A stretch of 64,000 nucleotides of DNA from Paraniabella defluvii (GTDB lineage Bacteria > Bacteroidota > Bacteroidia > Chitinophagales > Chitinophagaceae), in assembly GCA_019316985.1 (NCBI GenBank), contig CP079215.1:2852001-2916000 (forward strand), read 5' to 3'. The notes under the pieces were generated by a model. The model did no database searches. It had not been told where the DNA came from and saw only the letters and a program-made list of their open reading frames with translations. Positions 54,744-64,000 of this stretch are shown here, in pieces (within the stretch, counting starts at the first letter, position 1; each line of letters opens with the position of its first letter). Made by a program: the position numbers and the translations under genes.

Positions 54744-57206
54744 ATGAGAATCCTAGTGTTGATCTTATGTTTAGGTGTACTACAAGCTACTGCGAACGCA
54801 CAAAAAATATCGGGAACGGTAAAGATGCAGACAATAAGCCATTGAATGCCGCAACTATTACTTTATTGAAAGCGGCAGACAGCTCTATTGCCAAGTTAAA
54901 TGCATCAGATAAAAGCGGCAGCTATACGTTTGAGCATATCGAACCGGGAAAATATATTGTGCTGGCCACGGCAGTGGGTTATACAAAGGCTTACAGCGCC
55001 GCCTTTGAGCTTGCAGGCACTGATAAAGTGGTGCCAGATATCACGTTGGCCAAAGTTGCTACAGAAATGTCGGCTGTGGTGGTTACTGCCAGGCGTCCGT
55101 TGATTGAAGTGAAAGCAGATAAAATGGTGGTAAATGTGGAAGGGACCGTGAACGCCACCGGTAACGATGGTATTGACCTGTTAAGAAGGTCGCCGGGTGT
55201 TTTGGTAGATAAAGACGATAACATCAGCATGTCTGGCAAAAGCGGGGTAGAAGTATATATTGATGGCAAGCCCAGCCCTTTAAAAGGCAGCGACCTGGCT
55301 AACTATCTCCGTTCTTTACAATCATCAAGTATAGAAAGCATTGAACTGATCACTAACCCCGGAGCCCGTTATGAAGCATCCGGTAATGCAGGTATTATCA
55401 ATATCAGGTTGAAAAAGACAAAGCGTTAGGTACTAACGGAACGGTTAATGCCGGGTATAATGTGGGTGTGTTTGGCAAATACAATGGCGGGATATCGCTC
55501 AACCATCGTAGCAAAAAGGCCAACTATTTTGGTAATTATAACTACAGCCGTGGGTTGAATTTTAACAGCCTTACGCTTTATCGTGAAGTAAAGGACACCA
55601 TTTTTGACCAGAGGTCGGTAATGAAGATGGACAGGCAGGCACATGGCTTTAAAGCAGGAGTGGACTACTACCTGAATACTAAAAACACTTTAGGTGTTAT
55701 CTTAAGCGGTAATATTTCTGACAATACCAATAAAACTGCGGGGCCCATGACCATTACGCCAAGACGGGAAGCTACACCGTACCGTATCCTGGAAGCTAAT
55801 CCCGTGATGGAAGGAGATAGGAAAAATTATAACGCGAATGTCAACTATAAGTATGCCGATACGTCGGGGCACCAGTTAAATATTGACCTCGACTACGGTC
55901 GTTATGAAAACTATACCAACCAGTATATTCCTAATATTTATTATTCGGGAGACCATACTACCGAGATTTCAAGAAATATTTATCGATTAGTGACGCCCAC
56001 CGATATTAATATCTATTCTTTTAAAGCTGATTGGGAGCAAAACTTCAAGAAAGGAAAGCTGAGTTACGGTACCAAAATAGGTTTTGTAGAAACCTTTAAC
56101 AATTTTAACCGTTTTGATGCTAATGGCCCTAAGGAGTTACTTGATATTAATTCATCTAATGTGTTCGACTATACAGAAAATGTAAATGCATTATATGTAA
56201 ATTACAATCGCCAGTTTAAAGGATTTATGATACAGGTTGGACTGAGAGGCGAGAATACCAATTCAAACGGTGTTTCATCCAGCGAGGTGGCACCCGATTC
56301 TACGGTGAAAAGAAGCTATACAGACCTGTTCCCCAGCGCTGCTATAACTTTCAATAAAAATCCTATGAGCCAGTGGAATTTCACCTTCAGCCGTCGTATT
56401 GACCGGCCTAACTACAGCAACCTCAATCCATTCAGGTTTGCGCTGAACGACTATACCTATCAGCAGGGCAACCCTTACCTAAGGCCACAGTATACAAATA
56501 GCTTTGGTATTACGCATACGTTCAAATACAAACTGAACACTACTTTGAACTATAGCCATATTAAAGATATGTTTGCGCAGATATTGGATACAACGGAACA
56601 AAGCAAATCCTTCCAGATTACGCGTAACCTGGCTACACAGGATATTATAGGCCTAAACATAAGCTATCCCTTCAGTTATAAAGCATTTACGCTTTTCTCT
56701 AATCTTAATTCTAACTATTCTATTTATAAAGCTGATTTTGGAGGGGCGCCAGGAATATTCATGAAGAAGTATTTAGCTATACTGTATACACGCAGGGCTC
56801 TTACAAATTTGCTAAAACCTGGACAGCGGAACTTACGGGTCTTTATATCTCTCCTTCTATATGGCAGGGTATTTTCAGAAGTAAGGCAATGGGTTTTGTT
56901 GATGCCGGGATGCAGAAAACGATCCTGCAAGGTAAAGGAACTGTTAAAGCAAGCGTAAGCGATATTTTCAAAACCATGCGTTTCAGAGGCGATGCTAATT
57001 ATGCAGGTGCCATAAACAGGGTAGGAGCTAATTGGGAATCCCGCCAGTTTAAAATTAACTTTACCTACCGCTTTGGCAGTGCGCAGGTAAAAGCTGCCAG
57101 ACAGCGTAAAACTGGTTTGGAAGAAGAAAACAAACGTACCGGCGATGGCGGTGGCACCCCGGTGGCGCCGGCCAGCAGTAATAAAAGCTTAGTTTTGTTG
57201 GTTTAG
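54744..57206 (+). CDS. outer-membrane beta-barrel receptor, paralog B (frameshifted)
   Basis: Second receptor, 821 residues after repair, sharing architecture and many stretches with the gene just upstream. It has a signal peptide (ending ANAQ), a regulatory-like domain (LNAATITLLKAADSS, GSYTFEHIEPGKYIVLATAV), a plug-like region (LLRRSPGVLVDKDDNISMSG, VYIDGKPSPLKG, EASGNAGIINIRLKK) and a barrel with NFTFSRRIDRPNYSNLNPF. Breaks near 54824, 55409 and 56740. The C-terminal Gly/Thr/Pro-rich tail after TYRFGSAQV is longer than in paralog A. Ligand unknown. Confidence 0.88.
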
Positions 57207-57207
57207 T

Positions 57208-57240
57208 AAAAAGTTGCCGGCTATTGTTGGCAACTTTTTT
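57208..57240 (+). terminator. terminator after receptor paralog B
   Basis: Ten-base stem AAAAGTTGCC / GGCAACTTTT with a ten-base loop and a T tail, directly after the stop codon. Confidence 0.85.
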
Positions 57241-57347
57241 GCATGAATAAGGGTGTGAGATGAGCCTTGGGAATTTTTGATACCCCAATGAACGTTTATT
57301 GGGCGAGTTACATTCTGGCCATTAAAAAAATAATAAAGAATAAACAG

Positions 57348-57857
57348 ATGAAATACCCTTTACTGTTTTTAGCGGCAATTTGTTGGTTGCTAAGCTGTAA
57401 TAATTCTTCCAATCTTGGTAAAACCAACGAGGACGATGATTCTTCCGCGGATAGGGTTAGTACCAGGGATTCTGTTGTAGTAGTGGACAGCATTACAGCT
57501 GCTGATACCACTTCCGCAATAATGCCGGGTGAGCCCGTGATACAGGTAACGGTTCCTGCGGAAACTTTACCGGTAGCGCGTTTAGTAAGAACTATCACGT
57601 CAGACATGCAGTCGGTGAACGTTACCATTACAGATTTAGATGTAGGGCAGTTAAGGATTAATATCAGCCATAGCAAGCCCGATGCTAATATTAGGATCAG
57701 CCAGATTGTAAAACCGGATGGCAGCACTGATGGGCCTTTCGGCCAGCAATTGGTTTATGATATAAAACAAAAGGGGAATTATACGCTTATTATTAATAAA
57801 AGCAATATGGCCTCGGGCTCGCAAACAGGAGATGTTTTTATTGCACTTGAACGGTAG
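57348..57857 (+). CDS. hypothetical lipoprotein
   Basis: Intact 169-residue predicted lipoprotein; the lipobox is LLSC after MKYPLLFLAAICW. An acidic Ser/Asp-rich linker (EDDDSSADR) is followed by a beta-rich domain (VNVTITDLDVGQLRINISHS, GQQLVYDIKQKGNYTLIINKS). That domain looks like a periplasmic pre-peptidase-type beta-sandwich, but no family is recognised. ATG 57348 is chosen because it begins the signal peptide; earlier in-frame codons have no support. Confidence 0.7.
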   Translation: MKYPLLFLAAICWLLSCNNSSNLGKTNEDDDSSADRVSTRDSVVVVDSITAADTTSAIMPGEPVIQVTVPAETLPVARLVRTITSDMQSVNVTITDLDVGQLRINISHSKPDANIRISQIVKPDGSTDGPFGQQLVYDIKQKGNYTLIINKSNMASGSQTGDVFIALER

Positions 57858-57943
57858 CCGTTAGGTATGATAATTGCCCCGGGTAACCGGGAGTGTTGAA
57901 TTTAAAAGATCTCTGCTATTTTTTTAACAAAAAACTTTTGGAT

Positions 57944-58164
57944 ATGGAAAATGAAAATTTAAAAAACGAAGAGATAAAAAAGGATAACAAAGCGAATGAA
58001 CATGCTGACGCTGCTGTAAAGCCCGATCCGGAAACATTAGGTAAGACCGACCCCAGGAAGAAATGGAGGGGCCTGTTTCTTCACTAATGCAAAAGGGCAG
58101 TAAAGTGATGGAGACTAAAGAAGATAAAGAAAATGCCAGCAAAAGGCACAATGACAATATGTAG
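57944..58164 (+). CDS. small acidic/basic cytosolic protein (frameshifted)
   Basis: A 73-residue, highly charged protein after adding one base near 58054. It begins MENENLKNEEIKKDNKA and ends KEDKENASKRHNDNM, with TDPQEEMEGPVSSLMQKG in the middle. It is likely disordered or helical, and no family is recognised. Support comes from consistent codon use and from the clean stop just before the convergent hairpin. It may be a short stress or nucleoid-associated protein; that is speculation. Confidence 0.5.
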
Positions 58165-58173
58165 AAAAAAATA

Positions 58174-58204
58174 ATATGCATAGGGCTTACAACTCTATGC
58201 ATAT
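58174..58204. terminator. palindromic hairpin overlapping the end of the acyl-CoA synthetase gene
   Basis: ATATGCATAG at 58174-58183 pairs perfectly with CTATGCATAT at 58195-58204. The right arm carries the last codons and stop (TAG) of the minus-strand synthetase. On the minus strand it runs into an A/T-rich stretch, so it probably serves as a convergent terminator. Confidence 0.5.
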
Positions 58205-59973
58205 ATGTCTTCTATATCGTTTTTATATTTCTCCATAATGACTTTACGTTTCAGGCTCATTTTGGGTGTCATTTCTCCACCATCGACACTCCATTCAGTG
58301 GGCAGAAGGGCAAATTTTTAATTTGCTCTACGTGGTTAAAATTTACGTTATGGTGGTCAATCACCGAACGGAATAGGTTATGTATCCTTTGATCTTTAAC
58401 TATTTCAGCATTACTCATATCGGCTACTCCGTTTTCCTTCATCCAGTCTCTTACCGCGGTAAATGAGGGTATGATCAATGCGCTTACAAATTTTCTTTCG
58501 CTTCCCAAAACAATGATCTGCTCAATAAACTTGCTTTCTTTCATCTTGTTTTCGATAGGCTGGGGCGCCACGTATTTTCCGCCGCTGGTTTTGAATAGCT
58601 CTTTTTTCGGTCGGTTATCTTATAAAACCGGTTGTCAATAACGGTGCCTATATCGCCTGTATGCAGCCAGCCGTCTTTAATTACTTCGGCGGTAAGCTCG
58701 GGGTGTTTATAGTAGCCCTGCATTACACTGGCGCCGCTTACCAAAATTTCTCCGTCTTCAGCCAGTTTAACCGCTATGCCATCTATGGGAGGGCCCACTG
58801 TGCCAAAGTACGTTTCATTATTTTGCTTGCGGTTAACACATATTACCGGACTGTTTTCTGTTGGCCCATATCCCTCGTAAATAGGGATGCCGGCGGCATT
58901 GAAAATGCGCAATAGTTTTTCAGAGGCTGCAGCGCCCCAGTTATGATAAAGCTGATATTGCCTCCCAGCGCCTCGCGCCATTTGCTAAACACCAGCTTGC
59001 GCGCGATATTCAATTTGAAAGTATACAAGCCCCTGGCGGATTGCGGTTGTCGTACTTGAGGCCCAGGGCAACGCTCCAGGAGAACAGTCCTTCTTAATTC
59101 CGGTAAGCTCATTTCCTTTGGCCATTATTTTTTCATACACTTTTTCCAGCAGCCGTGGTACCGTTGTAAACCCGTCTGGCTTTACCTCTTTAAGGTTATC
59201 TGCAATGGTTTCAGGCTTTCTGCATAAAAGATAGAAATGCCGCTAAACAGATAGATATAAGTTACCATTTTCTCAAAAATATGATTGAGAGGCAGGAAGC
59301 TTAATACCTTGGTTTGAGGCTGATCGGGAAAAGGAAAACTGGCTTTGGAAAAAAATACGTTGCTTACTATATTGCTATGGCTTAACATCACGCCTTTAGG
59401 CGTACCGGTGGTGCCGCTTGTATAAATTATTGTAGCCACATGCGTATTAGGTACCTGGGGTTTAATAGCGGCCACCTGTTGCAATAATTCATCTGACGCA
59501 AGGTTAAGCAGCTCCGAATAATGGGTAGCCCCTTCAATTTTATCGAATGTGTAGATGCCTTTTAAAAAATCACTTTTTAGTGACCTGATTTTTGTCAACA
59601 GCTCTTCGCTGCTGACGAAAATGTATTTCGCTTCCGATTCGTTCAATATATACTCCAGCTCGTGCGGGCTGGTTGTAGGATACATCGGGATCAGGATAGC
59701 GCCTATTTGCTGAACGGCAAGATCTGTCAAAATCCATTCCGGCCGGTTATTGCTGATGATAGCGATCTTATCGCTACTTTCCGGTGTAAGGTTATGGGCG
59801 CTTACTCCCTTTGCCAAAAGCCCCGCAGACAGCCGGTTGGCAATATCTGCTACTTCGTGCGTGGCATAAGCTTTCCATTGACCATTTTCCTTTGCATTAA
59901 GCATGTCATTCTTGGGAAAATTTTTTAGCTGGTGGTCTACGGCATCAAACAATCGGTACGCTGGATAATTCAT
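58195..59973 (-). CDS. long-chain acyl-CoA synthetase, AMP-forming (frameshifted)
   Basis: Activates fatty acids with ATP and CoA; 594 residues after repair. The nucleotide motif is TIIYTSGTTGTPKGVMLSH, followed by FLPLNHIFEKM, YEGYGPTENSPVI and WLHTGDIG. ITDRKKELFKTSGGKYVAPQ appears once the break near 58600 is repaired. Other breaks: about 58290, 58935, 59027, 59085 and 59205. The repaired C-terminus ends KYKNDIEDIYA at 58195. The start NYPAYRLFDAVDHQL is typical of the Bacteroidota FACL group. Monocistronic. Confidence 0.93.
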
Positions 59974-60158
59974 TCGAATAGTTTTTTTCTTCTTATGGCT
60001 GATGAAACAGGATGATAAAATCTTCCTTGGCTTAAGGTAAATGAGCCAGATTTTACTGTGCCGGGTTCATACGAAAAGAATCAATTAACGATATACAAGT
60101 TAAGAAAAATAGTTAATAGTAAGATGCTTTAACGGTTCAATATCTGTAAACAATGCAT

Positions 60159-60186
60159 AAAAAAACCACCTGCTTAAAAGGTGGTT
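60159..60186 (-). terminator. terminator for the TPR-protein gene
   Basis: On the minus strand AACCACC / GGTGGTT forms a 7-bp stem followed by seven T residues, 23 bases after the stop of the TPR-protein gene. Confidence 0.8.
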
Positions 60187-60208
60187 AAAGTTGTTCCGTC
60201 AACATTTT

Positions 60209-61225
60209 TTATTTCAGAGCGTAAGTTTGTCCTGCAGGCATTTTAAATACCCTCGATGTATGAAAAGCCGTAAACTTATCATAGTCTGCTTTGTTGGCCT
60301 GCACCCATTTCTCAAAACCAGCCTGATTGTTTACGGGGCCAAACATCCATTGGTTATAGGCGTCAAACAACCCTTCTTTCATTAACTGCTGATGGTAATC
60401 GAATAAGCGGAAAGGAAAGGTTTTCGCATACGATGCATTCCAGTCCAAAATAAACCGGGTACGGATCATCGCCAGGCTTTCGGGCGTGATGCCCTGGGCC
60501 GAAATGCCCGATTGTTTGGCAAAAGTTTCGATTACCGCCTTAGCAAATGCATTTTTCTGGTTGGCGGCATCGGCCTTCAGATTATTGGAGATAAATAGTT
60601 TTTGTTTATAGGCGTCCAGCACCATTTTTTTAATACTGTTAGATTTTGGATTTAAGCTCTCCATGTTAGCGTAAATCTCACCATAAATAATAGCCCATAT
60701 TTTATCATCCTGCTGCTTGTAATAATAAACAGCCGCATTATAATTGCCGCCATAAGAAGGAGCAGCCTGTATTCCTTTTTGCCACTGATCGATGGCGCCC
60801 AAGGGATTTTTCAATATATCCAGCAGTTCGCCATAGTCATTATGCAGCGGACCGTTATTGGGGAAGTCTTTCAATCCCTCTTTATACATTCTTTCTGCCT
60901 CTTTATAATTTTCCTGGGCTTTATAAACATTACCTGCCAGCTGGTAGGCAGAAGGGTCGCAGTCAGGACTCGCGATTACCGGTTTAATAGTTTCCAGTGC
61001 CTTTGTATAATCTTTTTTATAATAGTAGGCTAAAGCCAGGTCCTTCTGAAGATCAACGTCATTTTTGTTGCCCTCGCTGGCTTTGGTTAACACCAGTACC
61101 GCATTGTCCAGGTCGCCAGACTGCATAAAGTTACGGGCGCGCTGACGTTCTGAGGAGATCGTATTTTGAGCGGTTAAAGTAACACAAGCAGATATAAATA
61201 AGCTTGTTACAAATAGTTTTTTCAT
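60209..61225 (-). CDS. exported tetratricopeptide-repeat protein
   Basis: Intact 338-residue protein. A signal peptide (LFVTSLFISACVTLTAQ) is followed by tandem TPR-like helices: ARNFMQSGDLDNAVLVLTKA, KDLALAYYYKKDYTKALETI, QLAGNVYKAQENYKEAERMY and NDYGELLDILKNPLGAIDQW. The C-terminal half (from about residue 190) is helical and unrecognised. It probably acts as a periplasmic scaffold; partner unknown. Confidence 0.82.
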   Translation of the reverse strand: MKKLFVTSLFISACVTLTAQNTISSERQRARNFMQSGDLDNAVLVLTKASEGNKNDVDLQKDLALAYYYKKDYTKALETIKPVIASPDCDPSAYQLAGNVYKAQENYKEAERMYKEGLKDFPNNGPLHNDYGELLDILKNPLGAIDQWQKGIQAAPSYGGNYNAAVYYYKQQDDKIWAIIYGEIYANMESLNPKSNSIKKMVLDAYKQKLFISNNLKADAANQKNAFAKAVIETFAKQSGISAQGITPESLAMIRTRFILDWNASYAKTFPFRLFDYHQQLMKEGLFDAYNQWMFGPVNNQAGFEKWVQANKADYDKFTAFHTSRVFKMPAGQTYALK

Positions 61226-61427
61226 TCAATACAAATTTTGATACCAAAAACGCAAAAAACAAGCCGAAAATAGCGGCTCTGCTCCTTGGAGATGCAAAAG
61301 TAGGCGAAAGGGTGGCAGGTTCTGAAAAATTTCTTTGAACAGCTATTTTTGGGGCGATTATTGAATATACATAATCAGCTGAATGTTAAAACATTTTGAA
61401 AGAGAATACTTTTTATAGGTAGAAAGT

Positions 61428-61435
61428 TACATTTG
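61428..61435 (+). promoter_or_regulatory. -7 box for nadE
   Basis: TACATTTG fits TAnnTTTG, 19 bases before the nadE ATG. Confidence 0.5.
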
Positions 61436-61454
61436 TAAGTATTAAAAGGATGAG

Positions 61455-63151
61455 ATGAAGATCGCATTAGCGCAGCAGAATTATCATATTGGAAATTTTG
61501 AATCCAACGTAAATAAAATTATTGATGCCATTAAGCTGGCAAAGGAAGCCGGTGCAGAATTGGTTGTATTTTCCGAATTATGTATTTGTGGTTATCCTCC
61601 AAGAGATTTTTTAGAGTTTAGTGATTTTATTAATCAATCCTATGCAGCAATTGATGTTGTAAGAGAGCATGCAGATACTATAGGCGTGTTGATAGGTGCC
61701 CCGGCCCGTAATCCGGACCCCAGGAAAAGACCTTTTTAACGCGGCGTTTTTATTGTATGACAAAAAGGTGCAGGGAGAAATACATAAAACCCTGTTGCCT
61801 ACTTACGATGTTTTTGATGAGGGCGTTATTTTGAGCCGGCTTATACCTGGAATGTGCTGGAATTTAAAGGCAGGAAGCTGGCGGTAACTATTTGTGAAGA
61901 TATCTGGAATATGGGAAGCAACCCGTTGTATCGCACTACGCCAATGGAAGAATTGATCCGTTTTGCCCCAGATGTAATGATCAACCTCTCAGCCTCTCCT
62001 TACAATTATGCGCAGGATATTGTGCGCAATAGTATCGTAAAAGCACATACATTAAAGTATCAATTGCCCATGCTTTATTGCAATACGGTTGGGTCGCAAA
62101 CAGAAATCGTATTTGACGGGGAAGCCTGGTGTATGATGATGCGGGTAATAAAGTTGCCGAGTTGAATTACTTTTCAGAGGATTTCCGTGTGTTTGACCTG
62201 GACCAGCTTATTCACAGGCAAGCCACAGAAGGGCAGGATGTTACCGTTTATTATTCGGCATCGGAAGTAGGTGCCGGCCGCAATATTTTGGAATATCTCG
62301 CAGATGAAAAAAGCATTGAGGAAATTCATGCCGCTTTAATACTAGGCATCCGGGATTATTTCACTAAAATGGGCTTTCAAAAAGCCATTATCGGCTCCAG
62401 CGGTGGTATAGACAGCGCAGTGACCATTGCATTGGCTGTTGAAGCTTTGGGCAGGCAAAATGTACATGCGGTTTTAATGCCTTCCCACTATTCTACGTCG
62501 CATTCTGTCAGCGATGCAGAACAGCTTAGCCGTAACCTGGACAACCCGTATAATATTATCGCAATAAAAAATATCTATGATGCTTTTTTAACAGAGCTGG
62601 ATCCTTTATTTAAAGGCCTGCCTTTTAGCATAGCAGAAGAAAATATTCAAAGCCGTACCAGGGGTAATCTGTTAATGGCTATTGCAAACAAATTCGGGTA
62701 TATACTTTTAAACACTTCCAACAAAAGCGAGTTGGCAACCGGTTATGGAACACTTTATGGAGATATGGCCGGAGGGCTTGGCGTGTTGGGCGATGTATAT
62801 AAAACGCAGGTATATGCCTTAGCCCGTTATATTAACCGTGATAAAGAAATGATTCCCGAAAATATTATCACCAAGGCGCCATCAGCAGAGTTAAGGCCCG
62901 ACCAGAAAGACAGCGATAGTTTGCCCGAGTATGATGAGCTGGATACCATCCTTTTTAAATATATAGAAGAACGCATGGGTCCCAAAGAGCTTATTGCGCA
63001 AGGTTTTGATGAGGCTCTGGTAAAGCGGATACTCAGAATGGTAAATATGAATGAATACAAACGCAACCAGTTCTGTCCCATTATACGAGTGAGTTACAAG
63101 GCTTTTGGTGTAGGAAGACGGATTCCTATTGTGGCAAAATATTTGAGTTAA
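61455..63151 (+). CDS. nadE: glutamine-dependent NAD+ synthetase (frameshifted)
   Basis: Last step of NAD synthesis: amidation of nicotinate adenine dinucleotide using glutamine. The N-terminal nitrilase-type glutaminase domain has Glu in VVFSELCICGYPPRD, Lys in IHKTLLPTYDVFDE and Cys in AVTICEDIWN. The C-terminal synthetase domain carries the P-loop AIIGSSGGIDSAVT, and NTSNKSELATGYGTLYGDMAGG. Breaks: two bases near 61721-61726, one near 61833 and one near 62118-62120. Repaired length 566. ATG 61455 gives the canonical MKIALAQ start. Confidence 0.95.
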
Positions 63152-63252
63152 GGAGGAAGATTATTTTTTTACACTCTTACAAACACGAAGAAAAAGCATT
63201 TAATATACTTACCGATTACTCTTATTAACAGTTACGACCAACCGATTCAGAT

Positions 63253-64000
63253 ATGTTGAAAACAGCAGAAGATATTAAAATACTCAATGGCAAAATTGCG
63301 GAGGCCAGCAGCTTTGTCGACCGGTTAAAGGAAGAAGTGAGCCATATTATTATAGGCCAGGCGCATATGCTTGATCGGTTGCTAATAGGACTTTTAAGCA
63401 ACGGGCATGTATTATTAGAAGGGTGCCGGGCCTGGCTAAAACACTTACAATAAAATCTTTGGCCACGGCTATAAGGGCTAATTTTAGCCGGATACAATTT
63501 ACCCCGATCTTTTACCAGCCGACGTGATAGGTACACTGATCTATAATCAACAGCAAAACGATTTTGTGGTGCGCAAGGGCCCCATTTTCGCCAATTTTAT
63601 CCTGGCTGATGAAATTAACCGGGCCCCGGCTAAAGTACAGTCGGCACTGCTCGAAGCGATGCAGGAACGGCAGGTAACCATTGGCGATAAAACCTACCGG
63701 CTTGAAGAACCTTTTTGGTACTGGCAACTCAAAATCCATTAGAACAGGAGGGTACTTACCCGTTACCTGAAGCGCAGGTAGACCGGTTTATTATGAAGGT
63801 GATTGTACGATATCCTGAAATGCAGGAAGAGCAGTTGATTCTTCGGTCAAATGTACAGTCGGTAAAAGTGCCGGAAATTAAACCGGTTGTTAATATTGAG
63901 GACGTGTTGTATGCGAGAAACCTGGTTAGGGATATTTACCTGGATGAGAAAGTGGAAAAATATATACTCGATATTATTTTCGCTACCCGCTATCCCGGCC
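63253..64000 (+). CDS. MoxR-family AAA ATPase (partial, frameshifted)
   Basis: Chaperone-like AAA+ ATPase, cut by the window end. After repair: the start [20 protein letters not shown], the MoxR phrase [17 protein letters not shown], Walker A in [13 protein letters not shown], and [16 protein letters not shown]. Then Walker B in [20 protein letters not shown] and sensor 1 in [25 protein letters not shown]. Breaks near 63421, 63505 and 63714-63718. MoxR proteins usually precede DUF58/VWA-domain genes, expected beyond the edge. Confidence 0.9.

Overview
The window looks like chromosomal DNA of a Bacteroidota bacterium, most likely family Chitinophagaceae. The evidence is a SusC/SusD pair, large outer-membrane beta-barrel proteins with N-terminal carboxypeptidase-regulatory-like domains, TAnnTTTG promoter -7 boxes, little sign of Shine-Dalgarno sequences, and GH20 and GH16 enzymes. 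No rRNA, tRNA, CRISPR array, phage or insertion sequence was recognised. About 55 protein genes are supported.

One property dominates. Roughly 43 of the 55 genes are broken by small frameshifts, and in nearly every case the reading frame is restored by adding one or two bases to a short homopolymer. In-frame stops and missing domains are essentially absent. I read this as systematic homopolymer under-calling in the sequence, not gene decay or programmed frameshifting. Genes are therefore annotated as whole CDS spans, with the break positions given in each entry.

Layout. 1-2811: atpBEFH (ATP synthase subunits a, c, b, delta), closed by a terminator; atpA and atpG do not follow. 2865-4681: a small outer-membrane protein and a convergent secreted phosphatase. 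4795-19919: a heme supercluster. On the minus strand lie hemJ, osmC and hemH; divergently on the plus strand lie hemA-C-D-E, an M1-like peptidase, hemF, an SH3 protein, a four-helix-bundle protein, hemB-N, an STM3941-family membrane protein and hemL. Together they encode every step from glutamyl-tRNA to protoheme IX.

20327-31657: a carbohydrate locus with SusC, SusD, two Gfo/Idh/MocA oxidoreductases, a DUF6807 protein, a ThuA-domain protein and a LacI-type regulator. 31785-35263: an aromatic amino acid ammonia-lyase, a FabG-type reductase and a ketoacyl-ACP synthase III. 35373-39857: a gluconate-2-dehydrogenase-subunit-3/GMC oxidoreductase pair and a GH20 hexosaminidase. Gfo/Idh, ThuA, GMC and subunit-3 proteins are recurrent parts of 3-keto-glycoside metabolism, so a joint role is plausible but inferred.

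40052-51784: mixed housekeeping and envelope genes: MtfA-like peptidase, GH16 lipoprotein, MFS transporter, lytic transglycosylase, DinB-like protein, Crp/Fnr regulator, Bax-inhibitor-1 family protein, TypA/BipA, a solitary AAA ATPase with DUF4143, a DUF937-like EF-hand protein, VanZ and GcvH. The ATPase sits behind three 32-bp-phased repeats and a promoter that would give a leaderless mRNA; this is the most interesting undescribed-looking element. 52081-57206: two tandem paralogous outer-membrane receptors. 57348-64000: a lipoprotein, a small acidic protein, an acyl-CoA synthetase, a TPR protein, NAD synthetase and the start of a MoxR-type ATPase that runs off the end.
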